DNA from: Methylorubrum thiocyanatum
Lineage (GTDB): Bacteria > Pseudomonadota > Alphaproteobacteria > Rhizobiales > Beijerinckiaceae
Direction of reading: 5' to 3'
Length of the DNA: 64,000 nucleotides
NCBI GenBank assembly: GCA_014138645.1
Contig: JACJIB010000006.1
Coordinates: 186,001 to 250,000, forward strand
Both the position numbers and the translations under genes were made by a program. This document shows, in pieces, positions 41,587-50,354 of the stretch. The first letter of the stretch is position 1. Each line of letters opens with the position of its first letter. Below the pieces are notes generated by a model, which had not been told where the DNA came from, searched no databases, and saw nothing but the letters and a program-made list of their open reading frames with translations.

Positions 41587-42699
41587 ATGACCGTCCGGAC
41601 CGACCTTTCCTCGCCCGAGCCGATCCGCTTCGCCTACTGGGTGCCCAACGTCTCGGGCGGTCTTGTCATCAGCAAGATCGAGCAGCGCACGAGCTGGGAC
41701 TTCGACTATAACCGCAAGCTCGCGCAGATCGCGGAAGCCTCGGGCTTCGACTACGCGCTGACGCAGATCCGCTTCACCGCCGGCTACGGCGCCGAGTACC
41801 AGCACGAATCCGTCGCCTTCAGCCACGCCCTGGCGGCGGCGACCACGCGGCTCACCGTGATCGCCGCGATCCTGCCCGGTCCCTGGAACCCGACGCTGGC
41901 GGCCAAGCAGATCGCCACGATCTCGCAACTCACGGAAGGGCGCATCGCCGTCAACATCGTCTCGGGCTGGTTCTCCGGCGAGTTCCGGGCGATCGGCGAG
42001 CCCTGGCTCGACCATGACGAGCGCTACCGCCGCTCGGAGGAGTTCATCCGCTCGCTTCGCGGGATCTGGACGCAGGACAGCTTCACCTTCCGCGGCGATT
42101 TCTACCGCTACAGCGACTACACCCTGAAGCCGAAGCCGGGCGCACGCCTGCCCGAGATCTTCCAGGGCGGCTCCTCGCGGGCGGCCCGCGACATGGCCGC
42201 CCGCGTCTCCGACTGGTACTTCACCAACGGCAACACGCCCGACGGCGTGCGGGCCCAGGTCGAGGACATCCGCGCCAAGGCGAGCGCGAACGGCCATTCG
42301 GTGAAGGTCGGCGTCAACGCCTTCGTGATCGCTCGCGACACGGAGGAGGAGGCCCGCGCCGTCCTCCAGGAGATCATCGCCAAGGCCGACCCGGATGCGG
42401 TGAAGGCCTTCGGCCATGAGGTGAAGAATGCCGGCAAGGCCTCGCCCGAGGGCGAGGGCAACTGGGCGAAATCGAGCTTCAACGATCTCGTCCAGTACAA
42501 TGACGGCTTCAAGACCAATCTGATCGGCACCCCCGACCAGATCGCCGAGCGTATCCTCGCGCTCAAGGATGCCGGCGCCGACCTCGCCCTGCTCGCCTTC
42601 CTGCATTTCCAGGAGGAGGTGCAGTATTTCGGCGAGCAGGTGATCCCGCGGGTGCGGGCGCTCGAAGCCGCCCGCGAGCGCCGCGCCGAGGCGGCCTGA
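41587..42699 (+). CDS. sfnG: FMNH2-dependent dimethyl sulfone monooxygenase SfnG
   Basis: A 370-aa luciferase-like flavin monooxygenase. The SfnG pattern is clear: RFAYWVPNVSGGLVISKIEQ, ALTQIRFTAGYGAEYQHESV, VNIVSGWFSGEFRAIGEPWL, the flavin-phosphate region EIFQGGSSRAARDMAA and the C-terminal LIGTPDQIAERI. It converts dimethyl sulfone to methanesulfinate using reduced flavin from a separate reductase, as part of sulfur scavenging. sfnB follows on the same strand after a hairpin repeat. ATG 41587 gives the usual N-terminus. Confidence 0.94.
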   Translation: MTVRTDLSSPEPIRFAYWVPNVSGGLVISKIEQRTSWDFDYNRKLAQIAEASGFDYALTQIRFTAGYGAEYQHESVAFSHALAAATTRLTVIAAILPGPWNPTLAAKQIATISQLTEGRIAVNIVSGWFSGEFRAIGEPWLDHDERYRRSEEFIRSLRGIWTQDSFTFRGDFYRYSDYTLKPKPGARLPEIFQGGSSRAARDMAARVSDWYFTNGNTPDGVRAQVEDIRAKASANGHSVKVGVNAFVIARDTEEEARAVLQEIIAKADPDAVKAFGHEVKNAGKASPEGEGNWAKSSFNDLVQYNDGFKTNLIGTPDQIAERILALKDAGADLALLAFLHFQEEVQYFGEQVIPRVRALEAARERRAEAA

Positions 42700-42723
42700 G
42701 CCTCACGCCCGTCCCACCCGCAT

Positions 42724-42831
42724 CCTCATCCTGAGGTGCAGCGCAGCAGCCTCGAAGGACCCTCCGGATCCCCCGCGATCCCTGGAGGATCCTTCGAGGG
42801 CGCCGCATCGCGCCGCCGCCCCAGGATGAGG
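42724..42831. repeat. nested inverted repeat (REP-like) between sfnG and sfnB
   Basis: Three tiers of complementary arms: CCTCATCCTG (42724-42733) with CAGGATGAGG (42822-42831), CCTCGAAGGA (42750-42759) with TCCTTCGAGG (42790-42799), and CCTCCGGATC (42761-42770) with GATCCCTGGAGG (42777-42788, small bulge). The words CATCCTGAGGTGC and CCTCGAAGGA are ones I associate with interspersed palindromic elements in Methylobacterium and relatives. Transcription from sfnG into sfnB would pass through it. Confidence 0.75.
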
Positions 42832-42882
42832 GGGGAGGGGCGGGATCGATCCCTTCCGATCCTCGACCTTCGGAGACCGCCC

Positions 42883-44142
42883 ATGACCATCGCCGTCAGC
42901 CCCACCACGGCCGAGGCCGGCAGCCGGCCGCAGGGCGTGCCGGGGCCCGCCCGCCCCGGAGAACGAGCCCACGTCATCCGCGACGACGCCGAGGCGATCC
43001 AGATCGCCCACAAACTGGCAAACGACTTCCGCGAGGGTGCGTCCGAGCGCGACCGCACCAACGCGCGGCCCCTGGCCGAACTCGACGCCTTCTCGCAAAG
43101 CGGCCTGTGGTCGATCAACGTGCCGAAAGCCTTCGGCGGGCCCGAGGTCTCCTACAGGACGCTGGCGCAGGTGATCGCGATCATCGCCGCCGCCGATCCG
43201 TCGATCGCGCAGATCGCCCAGAACCATCTCGGCATCGTCGCGGCGATCCGCACCGTCTCCGACCCGGAGCAGCAGGCGCTCCTGTTCGCCGAGGTCCTGA
43301 AGGGGACCCGCTTCGGCAACGCGTTTTCCGAGCGCGGCACCCGGCGCGCCGCCGAGTTCGAGACCCGCTTCACCGATCACGGCGACCACGTCATCGTGCG
43401 CGGCCAGAAGTTCTATTCCTCCGGCGCGCTGCTGGCCCATCTCGTGCCGATCGTCGCCCTCGATGGAGAGGGCCGCGCCTGGTACGCCATCGCCGAGCGC
43501 GACGCGCCGGGGCTGACGGTGATCGACGACTGGTCGGCCTTCGGCCAGCGGGGCACCGCGAGCGGCACCGTGATCATCGAGGACGTGCGGGTGGAGAAGA
43601 GCCACCTCGTGCCGGGCTACCGCGCCTACGACGCGCCGCGGGCGGACGGGGCAATCTTCCAGATCATCCAGGCGGCGGTCGATGCCGGGATCGGCCGCGA
43701 GGCGCTCGACGACACGATCGCCTTCGTGCGCGAGAAGGCCCGCCCCTGGATCGACAGCGGGCAGGAGCGCGCCTCCGACGATCCCCACACCATCCGCGCC
43801 ATCGGCGACCTCACCATCCGCCAGCACGCGGCGGAAGCCCTGCTCGACCGGGCGGGGCTCGCCATCGACGCGGCGGTGGCGGACCCGACGCCGGAGAGCG
43901 TGGCCGCGGCCCAGATCGCGACCGCCGAGGCCAAGGTGCTCACCACCGAGACGGCACTGGCCGCCTCGAACACCCTGTTTGAACTCTCGGGCACCCGCTC
44001 GACGCTCGCCGAGCACAATCTCGACCGCCACTGGCGCAACGCCCGCACCCATACGCTTCACGATCCCGTGCGCTGGAAGTATGCGATCGTCGGCAATCAC
44101 GCCCTCAACGGCATCAATCCGCCGCTTCACGCCTGGAGCTGA
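42883..44142 (+). CDS. sfnB: SfnB family sulfur acquisition oxidoreductase
   Basis: A 419-aa acyl-CoA dehydrogenase-fold flavoprotein close to SfnB/DszC-type sulfur enzymes. The segments are ARPLAELDAFSQSGLWSINV, VPKAFGGPEVSYRTLAQVIA, SIAQIAQNHLGIVAAI, GTRFGNAFSERGTRRAAEFE and FELSGTRSTLAEHNLDRHWR near the C-terminus, where HNLDRHWRN is typical of the desulfurising group. It probably acts with SfnG in releasing sulfur from organosulfur compounds; the exact substrate is unknown. ATG 42883 begins MTIAVSPTTAEAG. Confidence 0.88.
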   Translation: MTIAVSPTTAEAGSRPQGVPGPARPGERAHVIRDDAEAIQIAHKLANDFREGASERDRTNARPLAELDAFSQSGLWSINVPKAFGGPEVSYRTLAQVIAIIAAADPSIAQIAQNHLGIVAAIRTVSDPEQQALLFAEVLKGTRFGNAFSERGTRRAAEFETRFTDHGDHVIVRGQKFYSSGALLAHLVPIVALDGEGRAWYAIAERDAPGLTVIDDWSAFGQRGTASGTVIIEDVRVEKSHLVPGYRAYDAPRADGAIFQIIQAAVDAGIGREALDDTIAFVREKARPWIDSGQERASDDPHTIRAIGDLTIRQHAAEALLDRAGLAIDAAVADPTPESVAAAQIATAEAKVLTTETALAASNTLFELSGTRSTLAEHNLDRHWRNARTHTLHDPVRWKYAIVGNHALNGINPPLHAWS

Positions 44143-44305
44143 GACCGCTCCGGGACGACCGGAAGCCACCTGCGCCATAGGGGCGCGGCGCCTGCTCGGA
44201 TCAACCTGAGCGCCCGTCGCGTTCCGCCTGTCAGTTTTCGATCCATTCCAGACTGGTCGCGCCAAGCCGCGGCCGGTCCGGAAGCGCGGAACGGCAGGCC
44301 TGATC

Positions 44306-44953
44306 ATGGACCATTCGACGAGAGACCGGCGCTTCGACCCCACGCGCCGCACGGTGATGGGGACCTGCGCGGCCCTGGCGACCTTGAGCCGCCCCCTCCG
44401 CGGCCAGGCCCAGGCCGCCCCGGCGGCCGGCGATCCCCAGCCGCAGACCATGCCGGTCTCGCTCACGATCAACGGGCAGCGGCACGACCTCACCCTCGAC
44501 ACCCGCACGACGCTGCTCGACGCCCTGCGCGAGCATCTCGACCTCACCGGCTCGAAGAAGGGCTGCGATCACGGTCAGTGCGGCGCCTGCACGGTTCTGG
44601 TGAACGGGCGGCGGATCAATTCCTGCCTGACGCTGGCCGCCATGCACGAGGGGGACGACGTCACCACGATCGAGGGGCTGGCGAAGGGCGAGGAACTGCA
44701 CCCGCTCCAGGCCGCCTTCCTGCACCATGACGGCTACCAGTGCGGCTACTGCACGCCGGGCCAGATCTGCTCCGCCGCCGGCATGTTCTCGGAGATCGAG
44801 GCGGGCTGGCCGAGCCACGTCACCGACGACCTCACGCAGAAGGCTTCGCTCAGCGACGCGGAAATCCGCGAGCGGATGAGCGGCAACATCTGCCGCTGCT
44901 CGGCCTATCCCAACATCGTCGCGGCGATCCGCGACGCCAGCACCAAGATCTGA
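44306..44953 (+). CDS. paoA: [2Fe-2S] subunit of periplasmic aldehyde oxidoreductase (PaoA-like)
   Basis: A 215-aa iron-sulfur subunit of the xanthine oxidase family. The N-terminal twin-arginine signal is FDPTRRTVMGTCAALATL, with TRRTVMG as the Tat core. The plant-type [2Fe-2S] domain has CDHGQCGACTVLVNGRRINS (first cluster). The second helical domain has CGYCTPGQICS and GNICRCSAYPNIVAAI (second cluster). E. coli PaoA is 229 aa. It leads the operon paoA-paoB-paoC, 13 bases before paoB, and passes electrons from the Mo site to FAD. Confidence 0.93.
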   Translation: MDHSTRDRRFDPTRRTVMGTCAALATLSRPLRGQAQAAPAAGDPQPQTMPVSLTINGQRHDLTLDTRTTLLDALREHLDLTGSKKGCDHGQCGACTVLVNGRRINSCLTLAAMHEGDDVTTIEGLAKGEELHPLQAAFLHHDGYQCGYCTPGQICSAAGMFSEIEAGWPSHVTDDLTQKASLSDAEIRERMSGNICRCSAYPNIVAAIRDASTKI

Positions 44954-44966
44954 GGAGGCGAACCCC

Positions 44967-45941
44967 ATGAAGGCTTTCGCCTACGAGCGCCCCGCCACGG
45001 TCCAGGACGCGGCGCGGCTCGCCGCCGATCGGCCCAACGCCCGCTTCATCGCCGGCGGCACCAACCTGCTCGATCTGATGAAGCTTCAGATCGAGACGCC
45101 CGCGACCCTGATCGACGTCAACCGCCTGCCGCTCGCCGAGGTGACCGAGACGGAGGAGGGCGGCCTGCGCATCGGCGCGCTGGTGCGCAATTCCGATCTC
45201 GCCGCGCATCCGCGGCTGCGGAAGGACTACGCGGTGCTGGGCAAGGCCCTGCTCGCGGGCGCCTCGGGCCAGCTGCGCAACAAGGCCACCACCGCCGGCA
45301 ACCTGCTGCAGCGGACCCGCTGCTACTACTTCTACGACACGACCAAACCCTGCAACAAACGCGAGCCGGGCTCGGGCTGCGCGGCCATCGGCGGGTTCAA
45401 CCGGATCATGGCGGTGCTGGGAGCGAGCGATTCCTGCATCGCCACCAACCCGTCCGACATGAACGTCGCCATGCGCGTCCTCGACGCCACCGTGGAGACG
45501 ATCGATCCGCAGGGCAGCGCGCGAAAGATTCCGATCGCCGCGTTCCATCGCCTGCCCGGCGACACGCCGCAGATCGAGACCGATCTCAAGCCCGGCGAAC
45601 TCATCACCGCCGTGACGCTGCCCAAACCCGTCGAGGGCGTGCACCTCTACCGCAAGGTCCGCGACCGGGCCTCCTACGCCTTCGCCACGGTGTCGGTCGC
45701 CGCCATCATCGCGAAAGGCGAGGGCGACAGGCCGAGACTGGCCAAGCTCGCCTTCGGTGGCCTCGCCCACAAGCCCTGGCGGGTCGAGGCGGCGGAGGCC
45801 GCGCTGGTCGAGACCGGCTCGGCGGACGCCGCCGCCGACCGGGTGCTGGAAGGCGCCCGCGGCCAGGGCTCCAACGACTTCAAGATCCCGCTCACCCGCC
45901 GGACGCTGCGCGCCACCGTCGCCGAAGCTCTTCGCGCCTGA
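44967..45941 (+). CDS. paoB: FAD subunit of periplasmic aldehyde oxidoreductase (PaoB-like)
   Basis: A 324-aa FAD-binding subunit (E. coli PaoB 318 aa). FAD-binding loops are FIAGGTNLLDLMKLQIETP at residues ~33-51 and LLAGASGQLRNKATTAGNLL. A cysteine-containing insertion, TRCYYFYDTTKPCNKREPGS followed by GCAAIGG, matches the extra [4Fe-4S] motif known in PaoB. There is no signal peptide, so it is probably exported with PaoA through Tat. It sits 13 bases after paoA and 13 bases before paoC. Confidence 0.93.
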   Translation: MKAFAYERPATVQDAARLAADRPNARFIAGGTNLLDLMKLQIETPATLIDVNRLPLAEVTETEEGGLRIGALVRNSDLAAHPRLRKDYAVLGKALLAGASGQLRNKATTAGNLLQRTRCYYFYDTTKPCNKREPGSGCAAIGGFNRIMAVLGASDSCIATNPSDMNVAMRVLDATVETIDPQGSARKIPIAAFHRLPGDTPQIETDLKPGELITAVTLPKPVEGVHLYRKVRDRASYAFATVSVAAIIAKGEGDRPRLAKLAFGGLAHKPWRVEAAEAALVETGSADAAADRVLEGARGQGSNDFKIPLTRRTLRATVAEALRA

Positions 45942-45954
45942 GGACCATCGCCCC

Positions 45955-48192
45955 ATGGACATGAACCAGCCGATCGGCGCGACGCCCCTCGACGGCAAGC
46001 CGGACGGGCTCGTCGGCCGCCCCATCGACCGCATCGACGGGCGCCTCAAGGTCACGGGCCGCGCGCCCTACGCCTACGAGACCCGCGACCTCAAGAACCC
46101 GGCCTACGGCTTCCTCGTCGAGGCCGGCATCGCCAAGGGCCGTATCCGCAGCCTCGACGTCTCGGCGGCCAAGCGCGCGCCGGGCGTCCTCCTCGTCATG
46201 ACCCACGAGAACGTGCCGGAGCAGGGCGAGAAGAAGGAGCAGGTCACCCCGCAATTGCAGGGGCCTGAGATCCGCTTCCACGGCCAGCCCATCGCCTTCG
46301 TGGTGGCGCAGAGCTTCGAGCAGGCCCGCGCGGCGGCGGCGCTGGTGAAGGCCGAGTACGACGCCGAGAAGCCCCAGGCCTCGCTGAAGGCGGCCCGGCC
46401 CACGGCCGTCGAGCCGAAGCCGGCGCAGACGCCCCCCGATTCCACGCTCGGCGATTTCGACGGCGCCTTCGCCGGCGCCCCGGTGAAGCTCGACGTGGAA
46501 TACACCACGCCGGTGCAGATCCACGCGCAGATGGAGCCGCACGCCACCATCGCCTCGTGGGAAACGGGGCCGGACGGCGACCGGGTGACGCTCTACACCG
46601 CCAACCAGATGCTCAACCGCGGCCAGGCCTCGCTGGCCTCGGTGCTGAAGCTGAAGCCCGAGAACGTGCGGCTGGTCTCGCATTACATCGGTGGCGGCTT
46701 CGGCTCGAAGCTCCAGCCGCAGCCCGAGGCGATCCTCTCCGCGCTCGCCTCGAAGAGCCTCAAGCGCCCGGTGAAGGTCGCGCTGACCCGCCAGCAGGAA
46801 TTCCACGTCGCGACCCATCGCACCGACACGATCCAGCGCATCCGGCTCGGCGCCGACGAGAACGGCCGGCTGACGGCCATCGCTCACGAATCCTGGTCGG
46901 CCACCGCGCCGGGGGACGTGTTCTACGAGACCTCCGCCGTCGTCACCCGCTCGCTCTACGCGGCGCAGAACCGCCTGACCCGGCACCGGCTCGCCAACCT
47001 CAACGTGCCGATCGCCTCCGCCATGCGGGCGCCGGGCGAGGCGGTCGGCCAACTCGCCTTCGAATGCGCCATGGATGAGCTGGCGGAGCAGCTGAAGATC
47101 GACCCGATCGAGCTGCGCATCCGCAACGAGCCGGAGCAGGATCCGGAGAAGAAGGTTCCGTTCTCGACTCGCCAACTCGTCGCCTGCATGCGCGAGGGCG
47201 CCAAGCGCTTCGGCTGGGACAAGCGCGGCGCCACGGGCGCGACGCGGGACGGGCAATGGCTCGTCGGCATGGGCATGGCGGCAGCCTCGCGCCTCAACCC
47301 GCTGATGCCCTCCCAGGCGGGCGTGCGGCTCAACCCCGACGGCACGCTGACCGTCCGGATGGCGATGACCGATATCGGCACCGGTACCTACACGATCCTG
47401 GCGCAGATCGCGGGCGAGATGATGGGGCTGCCGGTCGAGCGCATCCGCGTCGAGATCGGCGACACCGCCTATCCGAAGGCCGCCGGCTCCGGCGGCTCCT
47501 TCGGCGCGGGCTCGGCCGGCTCGGCGCTGTACGTCGCCTGCGACAACCTCCGGCAGGCGCTGCTGCAGAATGCCGGCATGACGCCGGAGGGCGCCGTGTT
47601 CGCGGACGGGCGCGTCGTCTCCGGCAACCGCTCGGAGGCGCTGACGGATCTGGCCGGGGCGCAGGGCGTCGAGGCCAAGGGCGAGATCAAGCCCGGCGCC
47701 ATGAAGGAGCGGTACTCGCAGCACTCCTTCGGCGCGCATTTCGCCGAGGTCGGAGTGGACAGGGACACCGGCGAGATCCGGCTGCGGCGGATGCTCGGCG
47801 TGTTCACCGGCGGGCGCATCCTCAACCTGAAGACGGCCCGCTCGCAGGCGCTCGGCGGCATGATCTTCGGCATCGGCGCGGCGCTGATGGAGGCGGCCGA
47901 GACCGACACCCGCTACGGCTACTTCGTGAACCACGATCTGGCCGAGTACCACGTCCCGGCCCATGCCGACGTGCCGGCCATCGACGCGGTGTTCCTGCCC
48001 GAACTCGACGACAAGGCGAACCCGCTCAAGAGCAAGGGGCTGGGCGAGGTCAGCATCTGCGGCGCCGGGGCGGCCCTGGCGAACGCCGTCTACAACGCCA
48101 CGGGCCTGCGCATCCGCGACTACCCGCTGACGCTGGACAAGGTGCTCGACGGCTGGACCGAGCGGGAGGGCGCGGCGCAGCGGCGCACCTGA
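45955..48192 (+). CDS. paoC: molybdopterin subunit of periplasmic aldehyde oxidoreductase (PaoC-like)
   Basis: A 745-aa molybdenum-cofactor subunit (E. coli PaoC 732 aa) that oxidises aldehydes, including aromatic ones, to acids. It shows GRLKVTGRAPYAYETRDLKN at the start, HYIGGGFGSKLQPQPEAILS (cofactor loop), RAPGEAVGQLAFECAMDELA, GGSFGAGSAGSALYVACDNL and the active-site Glu in KSKGLGEVSICGAGAALANA. The ATG at 45955 (MDMNQPIG) is chosen over the longer open frame. No paoD/xdhC-like maturation gene follows in the window. Confidence 0.93.
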   Translation: MDMNQPIGATPLDGKPDGLVGRPIDRIDGRLKVTGRAPYAYETRDLKNPAYGFLVEAGIAKGRIRSLDVSAAKRAPGVLLVMTHENVPEQGEKKEQVTPQLQGPEIRFHGQPIAFVVAQSFEQARAAAALVKAEYDAEKPQASLKAARPTAVEPKPAQTPPDSTLGDFDGAFAGAPVKLDVEYTTPVQIHAQMEPHATIASWETGPDGDRVTLYTANQMLNRGQASLASVLKLKPENVRLVSHYIGGGFGSKLQPQPEAILSALASKSLKRPVKVALTRQQEFHVATHRTDTIQRIRLGADENGRLTAIAHESWSATAPGDVFYETSAVVTRSLYAAQNRLTRHRLANLNVPIASAMRAPGEAVGQLAFECAMDELAEQLKIDPIELRIRNEPEQDPEKKVPFSTRQLVACMREGAKRFGWDKRGATGATRDGQWLVGMGMAAASRLNPLMPSQAGVRLNPDGTLTVRMAMTDIGTGTYTILAQIAGEMMGLPVERIRVEIGDTAYPKAAGSGGSFGAGSAGSALYVACDNLRQALLQNAGMTPEGAVFADGRVVSGNRSEALTDLAGAQGVEAKGEIKPGAMKERYSQHSFGAHFAEVGVDRDTGEIRLRRMLGVFTGGRILNLKTARSQALGGMIFGIGAALMEAAETDTRYGYFVNHDLAEYHVPAHADVPAIDAVFLPELDDKANPLKSKGLGEVSICGAGAALANAVYNATGLRIRDYPLTLDKVLDGWTEREGAAQRRT

Positions 48193-48311
48193 GGTTTTCC
48201 CGAGAGATCGGCCTCCCGGATTGCGGATCGCGGTCCGGGCGCCCATCTCGCGGGAATCAGCCTTCCTTGCCCATCCCTTGACCGGCCTTCCGCCGGAGGC
48301 AGCGTCCGCCC

Positions 48312-48566
48312 ATGTCCCGATTGCCGCTCCTTGCCGCCGCGCTCGTCCTCGGCGGCCTGTCCCTCGTTGCCTCCCAGGCGCAGGCGTTTCCCGACGACCC
48401 CGCCTCGGTGCGCTACCGGCAGCTCATCCAGCAGCTCCCGCCCTCCGAGCGCCCGCGCCCGCACGATCCGCGCTGGACCAACAACGGGCTCAGCCCGAGC
48501 ACCGGCCGCTTCGGCCTGCCCCTGTCGGGTCCGGCCGCCCGCGGCGGCATGACCGAGGTTCGCTGA
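48312..48566 (+). CDS. small secreted hypothetical protein, 84 aa
   Basis: A clear Sec signal peptide (PLLAAALVLGGLSLVASQAQA, cleavage near residue 25) is followed by a short Pro/Arg-rich mature part: RYRQLIQQLPPSERPRPHDP, RWTNNGLSPSTGRFGLPLSG, then a short tail. It has no cysteines. GGAGG lies about 13 bases before ATG 48312. It follows paoC by 119 bases. The family is not recognised. Confidence 0.65.
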   Translation: MSRLPLLAAALVLGGLSLVASQAQAFPDDPASVRYRQLIQQLPPSERPRPHDPRWTNNGLSPSTGRFGLPLSGPAARGGMTEVR

Positions 48567-48649
48567 GCGGCCGGCCTTGCGCTCTGGCGTGCGCCGCCCC
48601 TGCCTGCCATGAGGGTGGCCCCCTCATCCGGACAGGGTCTAGCGCGGCG

Positions 48650-49999
48650 ATGGACAGCAAGCGGGACGCGGATGCCGCGGCAGCTCCCCGGCACTCCCTG
48701 CTGGAGCGCCTGTTCCGGCTCCGCGCGCACGGCACCACGGTGCGCACCGAGCTGCTGGCGGGGCTGACCACCTTCCTCACCATGGCCTACATCGTCTTCG
48801 TCAACCCGAGCATCCTGGCGGATGCGGGGATGCCGAAGGGCTCGGTCTTCGTGGCGACCTGCCTCATCGCCGCGCTCGGCTCCGGAGTGATGGGGTTCCT
48901 CGCCAACTGGCCGGTGGCGCTCGCGCCGGGGATGGGGCTCAACGCCTACTTCGCCTACGTCGTCGTCCAGGGCATGGGCTACACGTGGCAGGCGGCGCTC
49001 GGGGCGGTGTTCATCTCCGGCCTCTGCTTCCTCGCCGTGACCGCGACGGGCCTGCGCGGGATCATCGTCGCGGGCATCCCGCGCTCGATGCGGATCGCGC
49101 TCACCGTCGGCATCGGGCTCTTCCTGGCGATCATCGCGCTCAAGAACGCGGGCGTGGTGGCGGCCAGCCCCGCCACCTTCGTGACCCTGGGCGACCTGCG
49201 CCAGCCCGGCACGGTGCTGGCGGCCCTCGGCTTCCTGATGGTGGCGGTGCTCTCGGCGCGGCGGGTGCGGGCAGCGCTCCTCCTCACCATCCTCACGGTG
49301 ACGGGCCTGAGCTTCGTCTTCGCCGGCAACGCTTTCCAGGGCATCGTCTCGGCCCCGCCCTCGCTGCTGCCGACGCTGTTTGCCCTCGACATCCCGGGCG
49401 CCCTCACCGGCGGCCTCCTCAACGTCATCCTCGTGCTGTTCCTCGTCGAACTGTTCGACGCCACCGGCACGCTGATGGCGGTGGCGGGCCGCGCCGGGCT
49501 CCTGCCGGAGACCGGCCGCTCGGCCGCGCTCGACCGGGCGTTGCTGGCCGATTCCGCGGCGATCTTCACCGGCTCGCTGCTGGGCACCTCGAGCGCCACC
49601 GCCTATCTCGAAAGCGCCGCCGGGGTGGAGGAGGGCGGGCGCACCGGGCTCACCGCCGCCACCGTCGCCGTGCTGTTCCTGGCCTGCCTGTTCTTCGCGC
49701 CGCTCGCCGGCTCGGTGCCGGCCTACGCCACGGCGCCGGCCCTGTTCTACGTCGCCTGCCTGATGCTGCGCGAGCTGACCGCGCTGGACTGGGACGACGT
49801 CACCGAGGTGATCCCCGCCTGCGTGACGGCGCTCCTGATGCCGTTCACCTATTCCATCGCCAACGGCGTCGCCTTCGGCTTCATCACCTACGCGGTGCTC
49901 AAGGCCCTGACCGGCCGAGCCCGTGAGGTGAAGCCGGTGGTGTGGGTGATCGCCGCCGTGTTCCTGTTCAAGTTCGTGGAGACCGGCGGCGCGCACTGA
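48650..49999 (+). CDS. NCS2 family purine permease (AzgA type)
   Basis: A 449-aa membrane transporter with about twelve to fourteen hydrophobic segments. AzgA/GhxP-group landmarks are ELLAGLTTFLTMAYIVFVNP at residue ~34, ALAPGMGLNAYFAYVVVQGM, a LVELFDATGTLMAVAGRAGL loop near residue 260, and LLGTSSATAYLESAAGVEEG. It imports hypoxanthine, guanine or adenine with protons. ATG 48650 is chosen; the open frame to 48221 runs back through the gene for the small secreted protein and is not expected to be coding. Confidence 0.9.
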   Translation: MDSKRDADAAAAPRHSLLERLFRLRAHGTTVRTELLAGLTTFLTMAYIVFVNPSILADAGMPKGSVFVATCLIAALGSGVMGFLANWPVALAPGMGLNAYFAYVVVQGMGYTWQAALGAVFISGLCFLAVTATGLRGIIVAGIPRSMRIALTVGIGLFLAIIALKNAGVVAASPATFVTLGDLRQPGTVLAALGFLMVAVLSARRVRAALLLTILTVTGLSFVFAGNAFQGIVSAPPSLLPTLFALDIPGALTGGLLNVILVLFLVELFDATGTLMAVAGRAGLLPETGRSAALDRALLADSAAIFTGSLLGTSSATAYLESAAGVEEGGRTGLTAATVAVLFLACLFFAPLAGSVPAYATAPALFYVACLMLRELTALDWDDVTEVIPACVTALLMPFTYSIANGVAFGFITYAVLKALTGRAREVKPVVWVIAAVFLFKFVETGGAH

Positions 50000-50153
50000 T
50001 CGTTGCGCGGGCAGGGTCCTGGGTCGGGGTTTTCGGTGGGCAAGACACTTTTCACGCCGTGAGGCCCCGGCCCGCGACCGGTGGCACGATCCGTCAACCA
50101 CTTCGCGCCAAGATTGTCCCCTCCACGCCCGCCGAGCCCGGACGGCACCGGCC

Positions 50154-50354
50154 ATGATGAAGCGCACCGGCATCGCGATCCTTCTCGGCCTCGGCGGCTT
50201 CGCCCTCGGCAGCGTCATCGCGCGGGTGACGGAGAAGGAGGGCCCCCGCTCCGCCGGGGCGGCGGAAGGCCCGCCCGCCCTGCGCCACATCACGCAGTTT
50301 CCGCTGCCCGCCCCGGAGAAGCCTGCGAAGGAGCCGAACCGCTCAGGCCGCTGA
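50154..50354 (+). CDS. small membrane-anchored hypothetical protein, 66 aa
   Basis: One N-terminal hydrophobic segment (TGIAILLGLGGFALGSVIARV) is followed by a polar, Pro/Glu-rich tail (PALRHITQFPLPAPEKPAKE). Either ATG 50154 or the adjacent ATG 50157 could start it. The upstream RBS is weak. Its last 12 bases overlap the end of the convergent flavin monooxygenase gene. Function unknown. Confidence 0.5.
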   Translation: MMKRTGIAILLGLGGFALGSVIARVTEKEGPRSAGAAEGPPALRHITQFPLPAPEKPAKEPNRSGR

